From contig NC_081844.1 of NCBI RefSeq assembly GCF_963259705.1, positions 31,264,294 through 31,328,293 on the forward strand: DNA of 64,000 bases, read 5' to 3'. Below the pieces are notes generated by a model, which had not been told where the DNA came from, ran no database searches, and saw only the letters and a program-made list of their open reading frames with translations. The position numbers and the translations under genes are program-made. Positions 1-16,412 of the stretch are shown piece after piece. Position 1 is the first letter of the stretch, and the number at the start of each line of letters is the position of its first letter. This DNA is from Myotis daubentonii. Its lineage: Eukaryota > Chordata > Mammalia > Chiroptera > Vespertilionidae.

Positions 1-1359
1 CGTAGGTTCGGCTGGCACGGTCCTGCTTTATCTTCATGAGCATCCCCTCCTTGAGCTCCTCCAGGAGTGAGAAAAGGGACTGGAACTCCGCCTCCAGGTC
101 CTCCTGCACCTTGGCCGAGTTCGCCTTGGAGAGACGTTGCAGGTCTCAACAGCCAGGACTGGCCAAAGCCCACGCTCAGATGGGGAAACTGAGGCCTGGA
201 CATGGCAGCCTGGCCCAGAGTTCCACGGTTATCAGCAGCAACAGGCTCGCTCACAGGGCTGCCCCCGCCCTCCCGTCCATCACCTGCCCTCACCTCCATG
301 TTCAGCAGCATCTGCTTGAGGGAGTAGATAAAACTCTGAATCTCTTCATTCTTCACAGCCAGCGTGGTGATGATCTTCCGCAGAGCCTCCTGCCCCCACG
401 GGAAGCGCGCACACACACAAGGCCAGTAAGCCCCTCAGCCTGGCCCAGCTCCCTCACTTGGAGCTCATCGCTCCAACCTCCGGAGATCCAGGGAGATGTG
501 GGGCCATTGTGCCAATGCGCTTGGGCACTCAGCAGGAGGCAGGCCCCGGGGAAGCTCTGGTCCTACCTTCCCTCACCCAGCAGGTGGGCACCATGAAGAT
601 ACCCATTTCACAGGCGAGGGGACTGAGGCACAGAGTGAGCCTCTCTGTAAGGAACAAACTCTGGGCAGGAGCACAAAGCCTGCAAACCTCCGTCCTGAGG
701 GCGGGGCATGATAAGGTGAGGGGCTCGCTCGGGAAAAGAAAACCCCAAAGGAAAATGATGCCTGCAGCAGATGGGCTGACCTGGGGAAGGGGAGGCCCTC
801 GGAAAAGGGCTTGGCAAGGAGAACGGAGGAAGCTGAGGAGAGCGGGTGCCAGGAAGCCAGGTAAGTGGGGAAGGGGGATGGTCTGGAGGAGGGGATGCCG
901 GGAGGGAATGCTGGGAGGGAAGGCGGCGTGGGAGGGTCTTGCTGGGGCCTGCAGCTCTGACCCGGGCTCGGATCGGTCTGTTTTCTGGGGGCGCAGGGTC
1001 GGTGGAGTCACCTGTGCTGAGCTGGTGGGGCGGGGCCGGGACACCTGGTCCGCAGTCCGGATGGAAGGCGTGGGGGATGGGGTCAAGGTTGCGCCTGGGA
1101 TACCGGGCGGAGGTGGGGGTGGGGGTGGCGGCTAGGATTATACGGGGTCTGGGCAAATGTGGGGGGCTACGTTCCCAATGGAGGGGCTAGACTGGCCAGA
1201 CTGCGGCGGGGGTGGAGTCTGCACTGCAGAGCAGCTGGGGGCGGGGGCGGGGGCGGGGGCGGGAGGGAGGGCGCTGCGGCATCCCCTGGTCCCCTCCCTT
1301 TGGGTACCCGAGGTGGGTGCCTCCGCGCCCCGCCCTGGTCTTACCCTCTGGTCCTCCAT
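1..1359 (-). CDS. FSD1: FSD1, fibronectin type III and SPRY domain protein 1, first three coding exons (partial)
   Basis: FSD1 is a microtubule- and centrosome-associated protein with an N-terminal coiled coil followed by COS, FN3 and SPRY domains. Only the coiled-coil start lies here. Coding exon 1 is 1345-1359 (five residues beginning MED), followed by a GTAAG donor. Exon 2 is 294-389 and encodes the helix containing NEEIQSFIYSLKQMLLNME. Exon 3 is 1-124 and encodes NSAKVQEDLEAEFQSLF and on; it starts after an AAG acceptor and runs off the window edge. Exons 1 and 2 are both multiples of three, so the frame is continuous. The start codon lies in a GC- and CpG-rich stretch that is the likely promoter, head-to-head with TMIGD2 as in human. 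The FN3 and SPRY exons are outside the window. Identification rests on recognising near-identical human protein segments. Confidence 0.9.
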
Positions 1360-1560
1360 AGCTGCAGCCCAGCTCGTCCCGGCCCGGCCCGCGGGCCCCG
1401 CTAGCTCTTCTGGTCCCCAAGCTGCCTTGGCCGCTGCCGGGAGCCAATGGCCCGCCGAGCCCTCGCCGCGCCGCCGCGCCCCCCTTCAGCGCTCCATCAC
1501 TGGCCACAGCGCGCAGGCGCGACCCCCACCCACTGCGGCAGGCTGGGAAATGTAGTCCCG
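1000..1560. promoter_or_regulatory. CpG-rich promoter region of FSD1
   Basis: This stretch is rich in G, C and CpG dinucleotides and surrounds the FSD1 start codon at 1357-1359. It contains a run of GGGGGC units at about 1235-1262 and several GGCGGG/CCCGCC boxes. The distance to TMIGD2 on the other strand suggests it may act in both directions, but that is inference. No transcription start can be read from sequence alone. Confidence 0.6.
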
Positions 1561-3340
1561 CGAGCAGGGACACCCCTAATGGCTCACCCACCCACCCACC
1601 TCCAACCCCGCACCTCCCGAACCTGGGACGCACTCGGTGACGTTGGTAATTGGCGGTGATGGCTGAGCGGAAGGGAGCCTGGAGCTGGGAGATAGGACGC
1701 CTGGGTTCGACCCCAAGCCCTGCCCTGTGACCTCGAGCCCATCCGAGTCCTCCCGGGGCCTCAGTCTCCCCACCGCATCACCCACACTGCTGCTCACGCT
1801 GGAGTTCCACCGAGAACTGGCCCCCGAGATCTGGCCCCTGACGACTCACAACCTTGCATTTACTGAAAAGCCAAGGCCTTTGCCCAGCGGACGTTCTGGC
1901 TTCCATGCCTTCTTTCCCTCCGAGATCTGGATTCTGCTCTTCCATTTCCACTGCTCCCCGTCCCCACGCCCCTCTGAGGCATCACCTGCCCTTCCAATCC
2001 CCGCCCCCCACCCCCCACCCCCAGGCCAGGTGTGTTTATATATAGTCTTCCAGAAAGATCTCCACTCAGTGGGACACATTCCCACTCACATATGCAGATG
2101 CCTTTCAAATAAAATAAAATTAAAAAACTTCGAGAAACGGAGGCAAAAGGTGGCTGGGAATGGAGCCCCCTGCAGCATTGTTCCCCAGACATCTGCTGCC
2201 TGGCCCAGCTGTCACGCCTGCCTGTGTCCGGGGCAGAGATTGTGGCAGGAAGTCTGTCACATGGGAGGGATAGAGGTGGTGGCAGGTGCCAGCCAGGAGA
2301 GGAAGGCCTGATGGGCCAGGAGTGGGGTCCATGGGCACAGCCCTGGTCCTCCTTGGGCCTCTCTCCCCTCTGCACCCCCTTCTGTTGTCCACCACTCCAG
2401 CTGCCCACCCCTTCCACTCAAAGCTCCTCTAAACCTTAGTCTCTCTGCTCTGCCAAATAAGGCCTGTCTCTCTCTGATACTCAGAACCTTAGGAGAGTTG
2501 AAGGAGTCTAGCAAGGGTCCTCAGAGGGGGCCCTTAGGATAAAATTAAACCAAGACCCACATACCAGCCTTGCGTGACCTGGCCTCACTGGCCTGTCATC
2601 ACCACCTCACCCCCTCGGCCTTCCCGCCTTCCCTCCCTCCCCCTTGGCCAACCACTGGCTTGTCTTTCTTTTTTTCCCCAGCACACCAAGCCTGATCTCT
2701 CCTCTGGGACTTTGCACATGCTGTTCTCTCTGCCTGAAACACTTCCCTGGATTTCATCTCTCTATCCTCAGCTGCAATTGTGTCTCAAATGCCAGGAGAT
2801 TAATGTAAACTCACCCCTTCTGGGGGATCTAACAGGTGCCAAACGCAAACTCTTTTTCTAATCAGCCCTCTTCTTCTCTCTTTTGACCATTCAGACCCCA
2901 GCTCAAACGTCACCTCCCCTGAGAGGCCTTCCTTGACCACCCTCAGTAAGTAGATTCTCACCTCATCCTCATCCCCTATTGCCACTCCCTCTTCCTTTCC
3001 TCCATTATTATTCTTATTTCACGACTTCCTGTGTCTCTCTCTGCCCTGGGCCATCAGCTGCCCGAGGGTGGGATTTTTGTCCGTCTCAGTCATCTCTGTG
3101 TCTGTGTCCACGGTGTCCAGAAAGGGCCTGGCACATACAAAGCGACGTTTGTGTGGCTGAGAGCTGGGCATGTCATAAAGTCCATCTTGAAATTTCACAA
3201 GTGCTGAGAGAGTTATACTCATTTCTCAGATGAGGCCACTGTAGCTCAGCAAGAAGTGAGCTTGCAAAAGATCATACAGACAGCAAGGTTCTAACCTCTT
3301 ACTGCCTCACCACAGTGAGGGGCTCTGGGAGTAAGACTCA
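1561..3340. other. Intergenic sequence between FSD1 and TMIGD2
   Basis: I see no exon here on either strand. The stretch contains a pyrimidine-rich 2400-3200 segment that looks like old interspersed repeat. The signal-peptide exon of TMIGD2 should lie in or near this interval by comparison with human, but I could not recognise it. Confidence 0.4.
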
Positions 3341-3343
3341 CGT

Positions 3344-3381
<38 letters not shown>

Positions 3382-3395
3382 AGAGAGAAAAAGAA

Positions 3396-3449
<54 letters not shown>
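3344..3449 (+). repeat. Compound (CA)n(GA)n microsatellite
   Basis: About 16 CA units pass into a run of GA units interrupted by a few AAAGA steps. It ends about 40 bases before the splice acceptor of the TMIGD2 Ig exon, so it occupies the usual branch-point zone. Confidence 0.95.
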
Positions 3450-3450
<1 letters not shown>

Positions 3451-4019
3451 CAGGCCTCACTCACCTCTTCTGCCTTCCGGCCCTGCAAGGAGCCACAGGC
3501 CTGAGTGTGCAACAGGGGCCCAAGTTGCTGCAGGGGAGGCAGGACAGCCAGGTGACCTTGACCTGTCAGGTGGCACAGTCTCAGGCCTGGGAGCAGCTCC
3601 TTGTCGAGTGGACCCAGGACAGTGTTACCTTGTGCCGCCATACATCGCCAACCGCAACCTCAGCCTGGAGGTCTGAGAGCCTCAGTGATGACTCTTCTGG
3701 CGACCACCTGGCAAGCTCACTGCAGCTGGACCGCGTGACTATCAACAACAATGGGAACTACTTGTGCTGGGCAGCCATGGAGATTCCTGAATTGGTGGAG
3801 GCCAAGGGCGATGGAGCACAGCTCCCGGTGGACAGGGGTGTGAGAGCAAGTGGGGAGAAGAGGCAGGGACTTGGCACTTCTAGAATCTTAAGACTAGAAT
3901 TTCAAACAGCTGGAAACAAGCTCTAAATTCAAATCAGATTTTTAGGAACAGAAATCCTGCAAATGCCAAGAACATCAAGTTATAAATCACAGAACCAAAG
4001 GCATGCTGAAACTTATAAC

Positions 4020-4670
4020 TCTAGACCAGAGCTCTGGCAAACTTTTTCTGTAAAGGGCAATATAGTAAATAGTTTCTGTTTTGTGAACCAGGGGGTCTCT
4101 GTTGCAGCCACTCCGCTCTGCCTTTGTAACCCCTGTAGAGGTCAGTAGGCTAATGGCGGCACTGGGTTCCAATAAAACTTTGAGCCCTGGCTGGTGTGGC
4201 TCAGTTGGTTGTGTTGAGACATCACAGTTCCATTCCTGGTCACCTGATAGGGTTGTGGGCTCAATCCACAGTGGGGGCTGTGCAGGAGGCAGCTAATCAA
4301 TGTTTTTCTCTCTCCCCCTCTTCCTTCCTCTCTCTCTCAAATCAACAAAAACGTATTTTTAAAAAGAACTTTAAATGATATAAATGAAAACAGTGATCAT
4401 CTATGGGGGTGGTATGTACAGGGAACTTTCTGCAGAGATTGAACCATTCTATGTTTAGATTGATATGTTGTTTATATGTGTGGATACATTTTGTAAGCAC
4501 TTGTTGAATTATACATTTAAGATCTATGCATTTCACTGTAGGCAAATTTTATCTTATTAAAATATTTTAAAGTATAAAATAAAAAATATAAAAAGGACTT
4601 TATTTGAAGAAACAGGCAGTGGGCCGAATTTGATCAGCAGGCTGTAGAGTTTGCTGAACCCAGTTCCAGA
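4020..4670 (+). mobile_element. Old hAT/Charlie-type DNA transposon remnant, split by a SINE
   Basis: The left part (about 4025-4186) reads CAAACTTTTTCTGTAAAGGG and ends near CCAATAAAACTTT. The right part (about 4590-4670) continues with TTTATTTGAAGAAACAGGC and GTTTGCTGAACCCAG. This resembles a common eutherian MER1-group element. A Ves SINE sits between the two parts. Family naming is uncertain. Confidence 0.4.
4187..4375 (+). mobile_element. Ves SINE
   Basis: tRNA-derived head (GCCCTGGCTGGTGTGGCTCAG), the RNA polymerase III B-box region, a CT-rich middle and an A-rich AATCAACAAAAA tail. Confidence 0.85.
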
Positions 4671-4734
4671 ATATCACAATCATAAACTCTTAAGTACATA
4701 TAATTCTGGAGTTTTTATTAAAAACAATTCCAGC

Positions 4735-4889
4735 TCGAGCCGGTTTGGCTCGGTGGATAGAGCGTTGGCCTGCGGACTGAAGGGTCCCAGGTTCAATTCC
4801 GGTCAAGGGCACATGCCCTGGTAGTGGGCTCGATCCCCAGTGGGGGGCGTGCAGGAGGCAGCCAATCAATGATTCTCTCTAATCATCGA

Positions 4890-4944
<55 letters not shown>

Positions 4945-4980
4945 TCCTCTCTCAATCAATAAAGAACATGTTAAAAAATA
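4735..4980 (+). mobile_element. Ves SINE with expanded (CT)n
   Basis: Full SINE from the GCCGGTTTGGCTCGGTGGATAG head to the AATCAATAAAGAA tail. The internal CT stretch (4893-4940) has grown to about 24 units. Confidence 0.9.
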
Positions 4981-5079
4981 ATAAAGTGAACTCTTCTCTC
5001 TTTAAAAAGGAACTACTTTTCCAGCCCACTAGATACCACACTCACGGCCTTCACAGCTGCTCCCCCCCGCCCCCAACAC

Positions 5080-5360
5080 TATCCTGATTTCTAGTAGCAT
5101 AGATCCATTTTGCTGGTTTTCTATTTTATTTAAATGGAACCATAGAGTGTATTCTCTTTTGCATCTGATTTCTTTTGCTCCATGTGTCTAGAAGACTCAT
5201 TCATGTTGGTGCCTGTGGTAGAGTATCCCAACATGTGACTCCTCTGCCATTTCTCAGCCCGATTTCTACTGATGGGCACGTGGGCAGCTCGGGCCTTGGC
5301 TCTCATGAGCAAGGCTGCCGTGGATTCTCTAGAAGGTGTCTTTTCGTCAGCTACGTACAC
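5080..5360 (+). repeat. Old L1 (L1M-type) 3' fragment
   Basis: Shows the hallmarks of eutherian L1 3' UTR sequence: TTTAAATGGAACCATA, TTTTGCATCTGATTTCTTTTGCTC, TTCATGTTGGTGCC. Diverged and truncated. Confidence 0.5.
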
Positions 5361-5467
5361 AGTTCTGCTGCACCTGGGACAATTCTAGAACCTCGGAGCA
5401 CAACATAGAATCTTGCCGTTCTAGAATCCTAGGGCTATAAAATTCTCAGCTCTCAGAAATATAGCTT

Positions 5468-5590
5468 ATAAGGGGTGGTGAACACACTGCAATATACAGA
5501 TGATGTATTATAGAATCATATACCTGAAATCCTATATAACTTCATTAACCAATGCCACCTCAACAAATTCAATAAAAAAGTAAAAACAAA
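5468..5590 (+). repeat. LINE 3'-end fragment
   Basis: The segment GGGTGGTGAACACACTGCAA through AATTCAATAAAAAAG matches the 3' terminal sequence of an L1 lineage common in laurasiatherian mammals. A-rich tail follows. Confidence 0.5.
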
Positions 5591-7037
5591 TGAACTAAAT
5601 GGACACTGCAGACTTAAAAAAATAAAAAGAACTAAAGTGTATGTTCTCATTGGGGCAGATCACTCCCTAAAGAGGCAAACATTGGTTCTTGGGGAGCAAA
5701 GAAAATTTTATCTTTTCTATGTATAAACCATAAATATGCACATAATGCACAAATAGATTCACAGTATATCTGTGGTATTAAAATTTCATGGGTGAAGAAA
5801 TTAAGATTTTTTAAAAAGACTCCTGGAGCGAGGAGTGACAATAATGAACAGTTGAGAAACCCTGAAATAAAGGAATGGATGGTTCTAGAATCTTAGAACT
5901 GCACTATGGCAAACACTTTAAATAAAGAGACGCTTAGAAGTTTGCAGTCTGAGTAGACCAGAGAATTCTAGAACCCAGAACTGAAAGTCACCGACTCAAA
6001 GCTGGAGGGAGCTCTCCAGACCAGCGAAGGCAGCTGCGTCGTTTGCAGACGGAAAAGCTGAGGCGCCGAGGGCCAAGTCATATCAGTGACACACAGGAGC
6101 CAGCGCAGCAGCGGCTTTCTCTCCAGCCCGCTCACACACGCCCCACTCTGCGTAGGACGGCCTCCTGGGCTGACCCTGGAGCAGGCCCAGGAGAGAAGCC
6201 GCCTCAGCCAGGGCTCTGCTCTCTGGAGGTTTCTGATGGCCTCGGGCACATGCCCAGCCCCCCTCAGACAGTGCAGCCCTGCCTTGGCTCCCAGCCCCTC
6301 TCAGACAGAGATGCCCATTCCCGTCAGCTGGCAGGACTGCCCACTGCCTGCCTCCAGGGCAGTGGACTCTGGCTGTCCTGGCACCCCCGACCCCTCCCGT
6401 GATGAGGGGGCCAATCACCAGTGAGCAGAGGCACCAGGCTCTGAGCTGTTGGCAGCTGCGAGGGAAGGAGTTGGCGCTGGTCCCGTCCTCACAGTGGCTT
6501 TCCCGCCCCGCACAGCTGTTTCACAGCCCCCAGGCACCACTGCCCACTTAGGACCTGGAGATGGAGGGTTCAGGTGCAGGAGCAGGAGCCTTTGGCTGGG
6601 GTCACGCCAACTGTACAGACCTGGAAGCATGTCTCCGCTCTGCCAGTCACTGCTGTGTGACCCGGGGCAGGTCACTGACCCCTGGTGAGCAGGGTGATGG
6701 ATGGAGGTCACCGTGAGGGTGATTGAAGCCGTGACCAGGGCAGGGAGCTCATGATGAAAAAATCCACAGCAACCCAGCCAGACAGGAATGTGTGTCCTTT
6801 TCTCAGAAGAGGAAACAGGTGTAGAGTCAGCACCTGCCCAGAGTCCAACAGCACGGCAGGCCCCTCCGGTCCCACACGGGGTGGGAGGCTGGATCCTGAG
6901 ACAGAGGTTTCTCCTCCGCACGAGGCCTGCTACCCAACGAACCAGACCCCTGGCTTCCCAGGTGAGCCTCACCTGGGGTCCCTCCTGCGCCACCCCTGCC
7001 GCCTGTGTCTCGCCCACCTCCTGCCCTTTCACCCCAG
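5591..7037. other. TMIGD2 intronic or intergenic sequence without recognised exon
   Basis: Repeats of a TTCTAGAATCTTAGAAC-like motif occur at about 5880-5990, and a GC-richer unique part follows from 6000. Long open frames are present but show no family resemblance. I found no supported gene. Confidence 0.4.
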
Positions 7038-7377
7038 GACTCTTCATGCTGCTGGAGGCCGGGGTCGTGACCTTGGCTGTATCAGGATGGGCACCCGGTT
7101 TGGGGGCGCAGGTAGACGCGCCAGGGCAGATGGTTCTGGAGCCATCCCCTGGGGACCCTTCTCCGAGGGGCGTAGGTGGGAACTGCAGCCCTTCACAAGC
7201 ATGGACTGTCCCCCCACCTCCCACCTCTGGAAGGAGGGAGGGAGGGAGGGCCGAGGGCTGAAAAGAGGGGAAGAGGTGAAGGCTGCCCTGTCCAGCCATG
7301 CTCTTCAGAAGCAGAGGCAAAGGCCCCGGAGGTGAGCTGAAGAAAAGCCAGGCTCTTAACGACTGTCCCGTCTTTAT

Positions 7378-7602
7378 TTTCTTCTTTTTAAATATATGTA
7401 TTTTTATTGATTTCAGAGAGGAAGGGAAAAGGAGAGAGATAGAAACATGAATGATGAGAGAGAATCATTGATCAGCTGGCTCCTGCACCCCCCCCACTGG
7501 GGACCAAGCCCACAACCTGGACACGTGCCCTGACCAGGAATCAAACCGCAACCCCTTGGTTCATAGGTCGATGCTCAACCACAGAGCCACACCGGCTGGG
7601 CT
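7378..7602 (-). mobile_element. Ves SINE just upstream of the TMIGD2 tail exon
   Basis: Reverse-orientation SINE: TATTTTTATTGATTTCAGAGAGG at the tail side and ACAGAGCCACACCGGCTGGG at the head. It abuts the sequence encoding the TMIGD2 tail and probably replaced its normal splice-acceptor context. Confidence 0.85.
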
Positions 7603-8505
7603 GGCTGCCCCCTCTGGGTCTTTGTCATCCCTCTACAGCAACATCCTCTGCTGCCCAGCGGGTCCCAGAGAGGACGGAGGCAAGGCCTGTGGAGGGGAAG
7701 GGGCTGGACATCCCCAGGGACGACCAGCAGGGCCGTACCTTCCATTCCACCGTGTTTCCCCATCCCCAACCCTCGGTGGCATCTGGCCCCCAAACCTTGC
7801 CCAGCCCCAGGCCGTCACCCCACTTCTACAGGCAGAACCTCTCCTGGGCCAGGCTCCTCTGGGCAGCCATGGCCAAGGAAGAGGAGTCAGAACCCCGGGG
7901 ACTCAGACAAGACCCGCCCGTGGCTACACGGGATGTGACTGGTGTCGGGAGTCCAGCAGCCCCTCCTGAGACCCCTGTCCTATTTCTCTGACCCTGGACC
8001 TCTCCCTTGTCCCCAGGAAACCCCATAAAGGCTCATGAAGAAAGGAAAGCCAGAGTTTGTGGCAATTTGGGGGTGCTAGATTCAATGGGTTCTCTGGGGT
8101 CCCAGGGATGGCTGAGAGGTCCATGGCAAGGGGGCGCTGTGACTCGGCAGCTCCCCCTCTTGTCCGTGGAGGGACATGTCCAATTAGCAGAGAAGCGACA
8201 CCCCCAGCCTCCACACAGCGCCCTGAGCTGGAAGTCCCTCTCCCCAGCTGGTACCCCCCAGGCAGGCTCGGAGATGGGGGGAGGAGGGAGAAGGGACTCC
8301 CTGGCACTTATCAGCCTCCTGGGTCTCCTGCCCAACAGTCACCTTCAAGTGACACCAGCTGGGCCCAGCTCCCCTCCCCCACTCCTGCTGTTTCCATGGG
8401 GACAGATGTCCTTTCAGCAGCAGCATTAGGCCTCAGCCGCCTGCCCCAATGGGGAGGGGAAAACGGGTGGGGGTGGGGCTGGCCCGAGAGTACCTCCCTG
8501 GGTTT

Positions 8506-8626
8506 CTTTATCTTTTTTATCTGCGGGACTCCGCTGACCACAGCTTTCTGAGTTTTGGTCCCTCCCTGTGAGCCATTCAGGCTCCCATCCCAGCTCTTTC
8601 TGCAAAACGAGGAGCTGGGGACCCCC
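8506..8626. repeat. Direct repeat copy A downstream of SHD
   Basis: A segment of about 120 bases starting CTTTATCTTTTTTATCTGCG recurs almost unchanged at 9337-9463. It lies just beyond the SHD polyadenylation signal. Confidence 0.9.
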
Positions 8627-8716
8627 TTCTCCCTCCAGGGGTCCACCTTTTTCATCCTTCCCAGCGGCTGGGGTCCCGGCCTCCCAGAAAGGACACTTGA
8701 AACACACAATAACTTA

Positions 8717-8722
8717 TTTATT
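8717..8722 (-). terminator. SHD: SHD polyadenylation signal AATAAA
   Basis: On the minus strand AATAAA lies about 145 bases after the SHD stop codon (8867-8869). It is the only canonical hexamer seen close to the stop. Confidence 0.75.
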
Positions 8723-8866
8723 TTCTGGATCGGAGGAGGACTTTCTTACAATCTTGGGCCCCAGGACCCGGAAGGGGGCTGAGAGGGCAGCCCCGATGCA
8801 GCCGGAGAGCCCGGCGGAGCAGGAGCCTTTCCCTCTGGCCTCCTCCAGGGCTGGAGCGAATCAGCC

Positions 8867-15028
<6,162 letters not shown>

Positions 15029-15052
15029 TTGAGCCCGCGTCACCCCAACACC

Positions 15053-15122
15053 TGGCTACTGTAAAGGGGAGACACACATGCCCTCTTCCGGGTGCCTTCC
15101 TCAGCAGATTCCCCCGGGAGGA
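15053..15122. repeat. Duplicated segment containing the SHD exon 1 splice acceptor
   Basis: CTACTGTAAAGGGGAGACAC and the following 50 bases recur at 16913-16980. On the minus strand this is the CTCCCCTTTACAG acceptor region next to the SHD start exon. Confidence 0.85.
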
Positions 15123-15347
15123 GGAGGGGGAGGAGGGAGAGAGGAGGGGGGGGGGGGAGGGGGAGGAGGAGAGGGAAGGGGATGAGGAGGAGGAGGAGAA
15201 GGGAAGGGGATGAGGGGGAGGAGGAGAAGGGAAGGGGAGGAGGAGGAGGAGGAGAAGGGAAGGGAGGAGGAGGGAAGGGAGGAGGAGGGAAGGGGATGAG
15301 GGGAGGAGGAGGAGGGAAGGGGATGAGGGGAAGAAGAGGAGGGAAGG
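15108..15347. repeat. (GGA)n-type purine tract ending in the assembly gap
   Basis: Almost pure G and A on the plus strand, built from GGA, GGGA and GGAGAAGGGAAGG variants. It stops exactly where the Ns begin, so the gap is probably an unresolved part of this tract. Confidence 0.95.
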
Positions 15348-15547
15348 NNNNNNNNNNNNNNNNNNNNNNNNNNNNNNNNNNNNNNNNNNNNNNNNNNNNN
15401 NNNNNNNNNNNNNNNNNNNNNNNNNNNNNNNNNNNNNNNNNNNNNNNNNNNNNNNNNNNNNNNNNNNNNNNNNNNNNNNNNNNNNNNNNNNNNNNNNNNN
15501 NNNNNNNNNNNNNNNNNNNNNNNNNNNNNNNNNNNNNNNNNNNNNNN
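15348..15547. other. Assembly gap, 200 N
   Basis: Exactly 200 consecutive Ns, a round number that suggests a placeholder of unknown true length. It separates the SHD start exon from its CpG-rich upstream region. Confidence 0.99.
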
Positions 15548-16050
15548 TAAGGTTCTCCGCCTCCCGCTCCGCGGCTGCCCCCTCCCTCCCCCTCCGAGGT
15601 GCCTGAGACCTTCTGTTCTGGGGAGGGGGGAGCCGCGGCTACGGAGGGAGGGGATGCGAGGCGGGAGTCGCGGCGCCGCGGGAGCCGGACGCGGACCCGG
15701 AGGGCAGAGGCGGGCGGGAGCCGACAGGCGCTGACCTTCAGGGGAGTGCGAGGCGCACGGGCGGGTTGGGGGAGAGGGCGGTGGAAATTGGCCGGGAAAA
15801 GGGGGGCTGGACTTGACCACGAGACCGGGCGGGCTGACCAGCAGAGGGGGTGAGAGTGACCACCACAACTGGCCATTCAAATTGGACCAGGGTCTGGCGG
15901 CGAAGCTGACCCGGAGATGGGGGGGTGGGGATTGTCGCAGGGGTCACCGCAGCGAGGCTGACCCAGAGGAAGAGAGAGGAAACAACGCCGGGGACCCCCC
16001 CCCCCGGACTCCCCAGGGGCACTAATGGCAGGATGGGGAGCGGGCTGGGC
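15548..16050 (-). promoter_or_regulatory. SHD: Probable SHD promoter / 5' UTR CpG region
   Basis: Dense CpG and GC-box sequence, e.g. GTCGCGGCGCCGCGGGAGCC around 15668. It lies upstream of the SHD start exon on the minus strand. Because an acceptor (CCCCTTTACAG) precedes the coding exon, a noncoding first exon is expected here; I could not place its ends. Confidence 0.5.
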
Positions 16051-16412
16051 AGCTGGCCCGGGGAAGGGAGATGGTATCTGCCTGGCGAGTGTCCTCAGCA
16101 TCTGTCCCTTTGTGGCTTCTGGGGAGGGGGCCGGGAGGGGGACAGAAATGGGGGGTCTGCTGGGCCTGGCGGCAGCTGCAGTGTCTGGGGGCGAGAACAC
16201 TAGCGGTTTGGGGGAGGGGGAGAGGCCGCTTCCAGAGCCAACACATTTGCCTTCGTTCCCCATAAGGGCTTGCTCGGTCCCCTAATACTGGAGTGAGAGA
16301 GGGTGGTCAGGGAGGGTGGGATCCCAGATTTCCTTCTCCCAGCCCCCCAGGCTGGGCAGGTGCCTATGGCGTGGAGGGGAGGGAGGACCCGAACTCAGAG
16401 CTGACGGTGCTG

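Larger units (their letters stand above)
3490..7850 (+). pseudogene. TMIGD2: TMIGD2 (CD28H) remnant: Ig exon, eroded transmembrane exon and broken cytoplasmic tail
   Basis: TMIGD2 is a co-stimulatory receptor of T and NK cells that binds HHLA2. The Ig V exon is about 3490-3835. It keeps LSVQQGP, both canonical cysteines (LTCQV, YLCWAA) and EIPELVEA, but its middle is in a shifted frame (3633-3718). A candidate transmembrane exon is 7038-7111, with a good acceptor and a GT donor. It encodes a hydrophobic run starting GLFMLLEAG that resembles the human segment, but shows a base loss near its end. The tail exon begins after a SINE at about 7603 and keeps the LYSNIL tyrosine motif (7630-7650). 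From about 7690 homology continues in another frame (FHSTVFPHPQP, PSPRPSP), with the second tail tyrosine changed to histidine. No signal-peptide exon was seen. Several frame breaks favour a pseudogene; sequencing error or a shortened but expressed receptor remains possible. Confidence 0.6.

Noticed and set aside
458..1135. Open frames of 180-225 codons on both strands over the FSD1 intron
   Set aside because: GC-rich sequence has few stop codons. The frames overlap on both strands and end in low-complexity glycine runs.
6415..7320. 301-codon minus-strand open frame
   Set aside because: No recognisable domain. It lies antisense to the eroded TMIGD2 exon in GC-rich sequence, and no splice or start context supports it.
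15040..15876. Open frame running through the Ns upstream of SHD
   Set aside because: It depends on 200 unknown bases and on low-complexity GGA sequence. No protein similarity on either side.
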